A stretch of 15,867 bases of DNA from the NCBI GenBank assembly GCA_005773145.1, contig SXHS01000134.1:1-15867 (forward strand), read 5' to 3'. The notes below the pieces were generated by a model. That model was not told where the DNA came from, searched no databases, and worked only from the letters and a program-made list of their open reading frames with translations. This document shows positions 12,887 to 15,867 of this stretch, in pieces. The DNA comes from Planctomycetaceae bacterium (GTDB lineage Bacteria > Planctomycetota > Planctomycetia > Pirellulales > Pirellulaceae). The position numbers and the translations under genes were made by a program. Numbering within the stretch: the first letter of the stretch is position 1; the number at the start of each line of letters is the position of its first letter.

Positions 12887-15205
12887 ATGGCCAATGAGCG
12901 TGGGGTCTGGGGGATCGATATTGGCCAGTGCGCACTCAAGGCCATGCGTTGCGTGGTGGACGATTCGGGCAAAGGCCTGGTGGCCAAGGCCTTCGATTAC
13001 ATCGAGTACCCCAAGATCTTAAGCCAGCCTGACGCGGAGCCCGAGCTGCTCATTCGCGAGGCGGTGACCCAATTTCTCTCACGCAACTCGTTGCGGGGTG
13101 ACAAGGTGGCCCTGTCGGTTTCCGGCCAAAGTGGTTTGGCCCGGTTCATCAAATTGCCCCCCGTCGAGGCCAAGAAGATCCCGGATATCGTCAAGTACGA
13201 AGCCCGCCAGCAAATCCCGTTCGCCCTTGAGGAAGTGGTTTGGGATTACCAGCAGATGCCGGGGGCCAGCGAAGAGGATGGCTTCGCCTTGGAGACGGAG
13301 GTCGGCCTGTTCGCCATGAAGCGGGACCAGGTGTTCCGCGCGATCAAGCCACTGGTCGATGCCGAGGTCGAACTCGATGTCATTCAGTTGACGCCCATCT
13401 GCATCTACAACGCCATGGCGTTCGACTTGTTGTCCCAGGTTGAGGCGGGGCGAGATTACGATCCCGACCAGCCGCCCGAATCGATTGTGATCTTGGCGAT
13501 GGGGACGGAAACCTCGGACTTGGTGATCACCAACGGCTATCGGGTGTGGCAACGCAGCATCCCGCTGGGCGGGAGCCACTTTACAAAGGCCCTAACCAAG
13601 GAACTCAAGCTCACCTTTGCCAAGGCCGAGCACTTAAAGCGACATGCAAACGAGGCCGAAGACCCCAAGGCCCTATTTCAGGCCATGCGATCGGTTTTTG
13701 GTGACTTGGTGACCGAGATTCAACGCAGCTTGGGGTATTTTCAGAATATCGATCGGACAGCGCGGGTCGGCCGGTTGGTCATGTTGGGGAATGCCGCCAA
13801 ATTACCCGGATTGAAACAATATTTGACCAGCCGCCTGGAACGGGATGTGGTGGTCCTGGACGCCTATCACCGCCTTTCCGGCGCGCCCGTCTTATCGACC
13901 CCTGCCTTCGCGGACAACTACTTATCCTTCGCCGTGTGTTATGGGTTGGCCCTGCAGGGGTTGGGCAAAGGCAAATTGTCGACAAATCTCGTCCCGCGCG
14001 AACTCATCACTCAACGCATGATCCGGATGAAGAAGCCCTGGGTGGCCGCCATCGCTGGCGTGCTGATGCTGGGGCTGGCGAGCCACTTCTTTTTCCGTTG
14101 GGATGCCTGGCATGCCGTGCATCCGGCGACCGAGGTGCGTGGGACCAGCTGGACCAATATTTTTTCGCAGGTGGATAAGCTGCAACAGGTCAGCCAGGGA
14201 CATGTTAGCACCGACACACAACAGGCCACCCAATTGGCCCAGCTGAACGACTTGGGGGAGGGGGCGGTTGGCACCGTGGACGGTCGGCTGCTCTGGCTGG
14301 AATTGTTCCGAGCCATCAACCACTCCCTGCCGGTGGACGAGAAAGAAAAGAACGCGAGTGCGCCGTTACTCAACCAGACGGATTGGCCCCTGCAGCAACG
14401 AAAACGACTGTACATTCACCACGTGGAATCGGAATATTTTGCCGATTTAGCGACCTGGTTCACACCCGCAGTTAAAACCAAATATGTCGAGGGGCTGCGT
14501 ACGCAGGTCCCGAAGCCCGCCGATGCAGCCGTCGTGGATCCGGTTACCGGTGCCCCTCTCGCTACGGAGGGGGCTCCAGCACCGGCAGGTGTTGCGACGG
14601 CACCACCTGACGCATTGACCCCGGCGGAGAGTGCTGCAGCAAGTCCCGCAGCTGATCCGACGTTACCACCGGGCAACGGTACCATGACCGGCGGTGCACA
14701 GGGGCCTGATGTTGCTGGCCCCAAGGGCCCGGGTTGGGTCATCGAAATCGGTGGCTATCATTTCTATAATTCTGCCGAGGACATGTCGAACTGGGGAGCG
14801 CAATTCGTGCGCAATACGCTGCTCAAGGAACTGGAGAACGGCGAGGTGGAACTCCCCGTGCATGATCCCCAAACGGGAGAGACACGAATGGAGTCCTTTA
14901 AGTACAAGGAATTGGGGATCGAGTACCCCACGATCGTCATGCAAGAGGGGCCGAAGACCGCGTACAATGTCCCCAACCCGGACTATCAACCACCCAAAGA
15001 CGAAGGGTTGACCGGCACGGGTGTGGACACCAAGGACTCGGCTTCGGAGGATGCAAAGCGATACTTGCAGGGTGTCAAGGTCTACCAGTTTTGGGTGCAA
15101 TTTTCCTGGACCCAAATCCCTGTGACCCAGCGACTGAAGAACCGGATCTCACCGCCAGCCGCTGTCGGCGCTGTGGGGGACACGACGGGCGGCACCATGC
15201 CCTAA
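12887..15205 (+). CDS. pilM: Type IV pilus PilM fused to a PilN-like membrane protein
   Basis: A 772-residue protein; ATG 12887 has GGAGAAG 6 bases upstream. Residues 1-365 are an actin-like PilM: the phosphate loop G-I-D-I-G-Q-C-A-L-K-A-M (9-20), L-P-P-V-E-A-K-K-I-P-D-I-V-K-Y-E (90-105), A-R-Q-Q-I-P-F (106-112), Q-L-T-P (167-170), W-Q-R-S-I-P-L-G-G (221-229), and L-V-M-L-G-N-A-A-K-L-P-G-L (297-309). At 366-373 comes T-N-L-V-P-R-E-L, equivalent to the N-terminal I-N-L-L-P motif of PilN that binds PilM. A single membrane helix follows (about 384-403), then R-L-L-W-L-E-L-F-R-A-I-N-H-S-L-P (467-482), as in PilN. A Pro/Ala/Gly linker (about 541-617) leads to a C-terminal domain without recognised relatives. 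Ordinary PilM is about 350 residues and PilN about 180-200. The expected site is the inner membrane of a pilus or type II secretion platform. The next gene is PilO-like. Confidence 0.88.
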   Translation: MANERGVWGIDIGQCALKAMRCVVDDSGKGLVAKAFDYIEYPKILSQPDAEPELLIREAVTQFLSRNSLRGDKVALSVSGQSGLARFIKLPPVEAKKIPDIVKYEARQQIPFALEEVVWDYQQMPGASEEDGFALETEVGLFAMKRDQVFRAIKPLVDAEVELDVIQLTPICIYNAMAFDLLSQVEAGRDYDPDQPPESIVILAMGTETSDLVITNGYRVWQRSIPLGGSHFTKALTKELKLTFAKAEHLKRHANEAEDPKALFQAMRSVFGDLVTEIQRSLGYFQNIDRTARVGRLVMLGNAAKLPGLKQYLTSRLERDVVVLDAYHRLSGAPVLSTPAFADNYLSFAVCYGLALQGLGKGKLSTNLVPRELITQRMIRMKKPWVAAIAGVLMLGLASHFFFRWDAWHAVHPATEVRGTSWTNIFSQVDKLQQVSQGHVSTDTQQATQLAQLNDLGEGAVGTVDGRLLWLELFRAINHSLPVDEKEKNASAPLLNQTDWPLQQRKRLYIHHVESEYFADLATWFTPAVKTKYVEGLRTQVPKPADAAVVDPVTGAPLATEGAPAPAGVATAPPDALTPAESAAASPAADPTLPPGNGTMTGGAQGPDVAGPKGPGWVIEIGGYHFYNSAEDMSNWGAQFVRNTLLKELENGEVELPVHDPQTGETRMESFKYKELGIEYPTIVMQEGPKTAYNVPNPDYQPPKDEGLTGTGVDTKDSASEDAKRYLQGVKVYQFWVQFSWTQIPVTQRLKNRISPPAAVGAVGDTTGGTMP

Positions 15206-15211
15206 GGGGAG
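15205..15211 (+). promoter_or_regulatory. Ribosome binding site that decides the start of the PilO-like gene
   Basis: AGGGGAG overlaps the last base of the PilM-PilN stop. It is immediately adjacent to ATG 15212, too close for normal initiation, but is six bases before an in-frame GTG at 15218. This favours GTG as the true start. Confidence 0.55.
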
Positions 15212-15217
15212 ATGTTC

Positions 15218-15867
15218 GTGGACCAATTGAAGGCCTTCTTGATCATTCTGAAGCGGCAGCATTTTTGGGTGCTAAGCGGCTTGGTCGTGCTATTATCGAT
15301 CGTCGGCTGGTTTCTCGCCGTGTCTTCCTTAAAACAAGAGCAGGCAAAAAACGCAAGCGATATCGAGTCCAAGCGACAGTCGGCCTCGCAGGTTCGCAGC
15401 GTCGAAAACCATCCCAATGACACCATTCGTGGGCGGATGGAGGCCCTGATCAGCGCTCGTAAGACGGAGGTGCTTTCGGCTTGGCGCGAACGGGATGCGC
15501 AACTCCGGACCCAGTTGCAGTGGCCAGCCGTATTTGATGAGTCGTTTGTGGAAGTTGTAGCCAAGCTGCTGCCGGTAGAGGTCAAGCTGCCGTTTCCCCT
15601 TCCGGCCACGCAGCAAGAGCCACTGATACTGGTCCAGCGCGAGCATTACAGGGACTTCATCGGTCCAGAATTGCCGACGCTGGCCGAACGGATCGGTGCC
15701 GTGTGGGCACCTACCGCTACGGGTGGCGGCGGCGGGGAATTTGGGAGTCGGGTCATTGCGAGTGCGGGGGGCGTTTCGAGTGGCATGATCGTGAACTGGA
15801 ATTCGGCCAACCAAGCCGAAATTGAGCAGCAGCATTTCACGTGGGGCGGCCGCTCCGGCGGATCGAG
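15218..15867 (+). CDS. PilO-like bitopic membrane protein of the pilus platform, 3' truncated by the window
   Basis: An open frame runs from GTG 15218 (or ATG 15212) to the window end without a stop, so at least 216 residues are present. The protein starts with a short cytoplasmic segment (M-D-Q-L-K-A-F-L-I-I-L-K-R-Q-H), one membrane helix around residues 16-36 (F-W-V-L-S-G-L-V-V-L-L-S-I-V-G-W), then a hydrophilic coiled-coil-prone stretch with many Lys, Glu and Gln, and a mixed periplasmic part including a Gly-rich T-G-G-G-G-G-E-F. This topology and its position directly after the PilM-PilN gene, 12 bp after its stop, match PilO in the PilMNOP operon. No PilO sequence motif is strong enough to be certain, and a planctomycete-specific protein with the same role is possible. 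Confidence 0.75.
   Translation, partial: MDQLKAFLIILKRQHFWVLSGLVVLLSIVGWFLAVSSLKQEQAKNASDIESKRQSASQVRSVENHPNDTIRGRMEALISARKTEVLSAWRERDAQLRTQLQWPAVFDESFVEVVAKLLPVEVKLPFPLPATQQEPLILVQREHYRDFIGPELPTLAERIGAVWAPTATGGGGGEFGSRVIASAGGVSSGMIVNWNSANQAEIEQQHFTWGGRSGGS

Overview
The window looks like a planctomycete chromosome, probably Pirellulales-like. Three things support this: a DUF1553/DUF1501 gene pair, which is greatly expanded in that phylum; archaeal-type tetrahydromethanopterin (H4MPT) C1 genes (fae and a methylene-H4MPT dehydrogenase) in a bacterial setting; and two short intergenic repeats of a kind I recognise as common in planctomycete genomes. The DNA is GC-rich and densely coding. No rRNA, tRNA, CRISPR array, transposase or phage gene was seen, and no gene-free stretch exceeds 300 bases (the longest is 6340-6618).

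Layout. (1) 1-2823, plus strand: the 3' part of a DUF1549/DUF1553 gene overlapping a Tat-exported DUF1501 gene. (2) 2849-4294, minus strand: fae followed by a methylene-H4MPT dehydrogenase gene, together the first two steps of H4MPT-linked formaldehyde handling, with a hairpin between them. (3) 4397-8333, plus strand: an ATP-grasp ligase divergent from fae across 102 bp, then a HAD phosphatase, a repeat-rich gap, an SpsF-like nucleotidyltransferase with an altered active site, and a HAD-fold protein that has lost its catalytic residues. (4) 8499-12634, minus strand: a large GH38-like protein, cytidylate kinase and AroH-type chorismate mutase, apparently one transcription unit. (5) 12887-15867, plus strand: a 772-residue protein that reads as PilM fused to a PilN-like membrane protein, then the start of a PilO-like gene that runs off the window.

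How the genes fit together. Fae condenses formaldehyde with H4MPT and the dehydrogenase oxidises the product. The shared intergenic region suggests that the ATP-grasp/HAD/nucleotidyltransferase/HAD-like set is co-regulated with them. It could act in C1-cofactor synthesis or in polar saccharide synthesis; the sequence does not decide. The pil genes encode the inner-membrane platform of a type IV pilus or type II secretion machine.

Most notable points: the PilM-PilN fusion that keeps the PilM-binding NLxPxE-like motif at its junction; the four-gene cassette beside fae, containing one intact HAD and one dead HAD; two unrelated repeats that each supply the stop codon of the neighbouring gene; and a ribosome binding site shown in the loop of a perfect hairpin.
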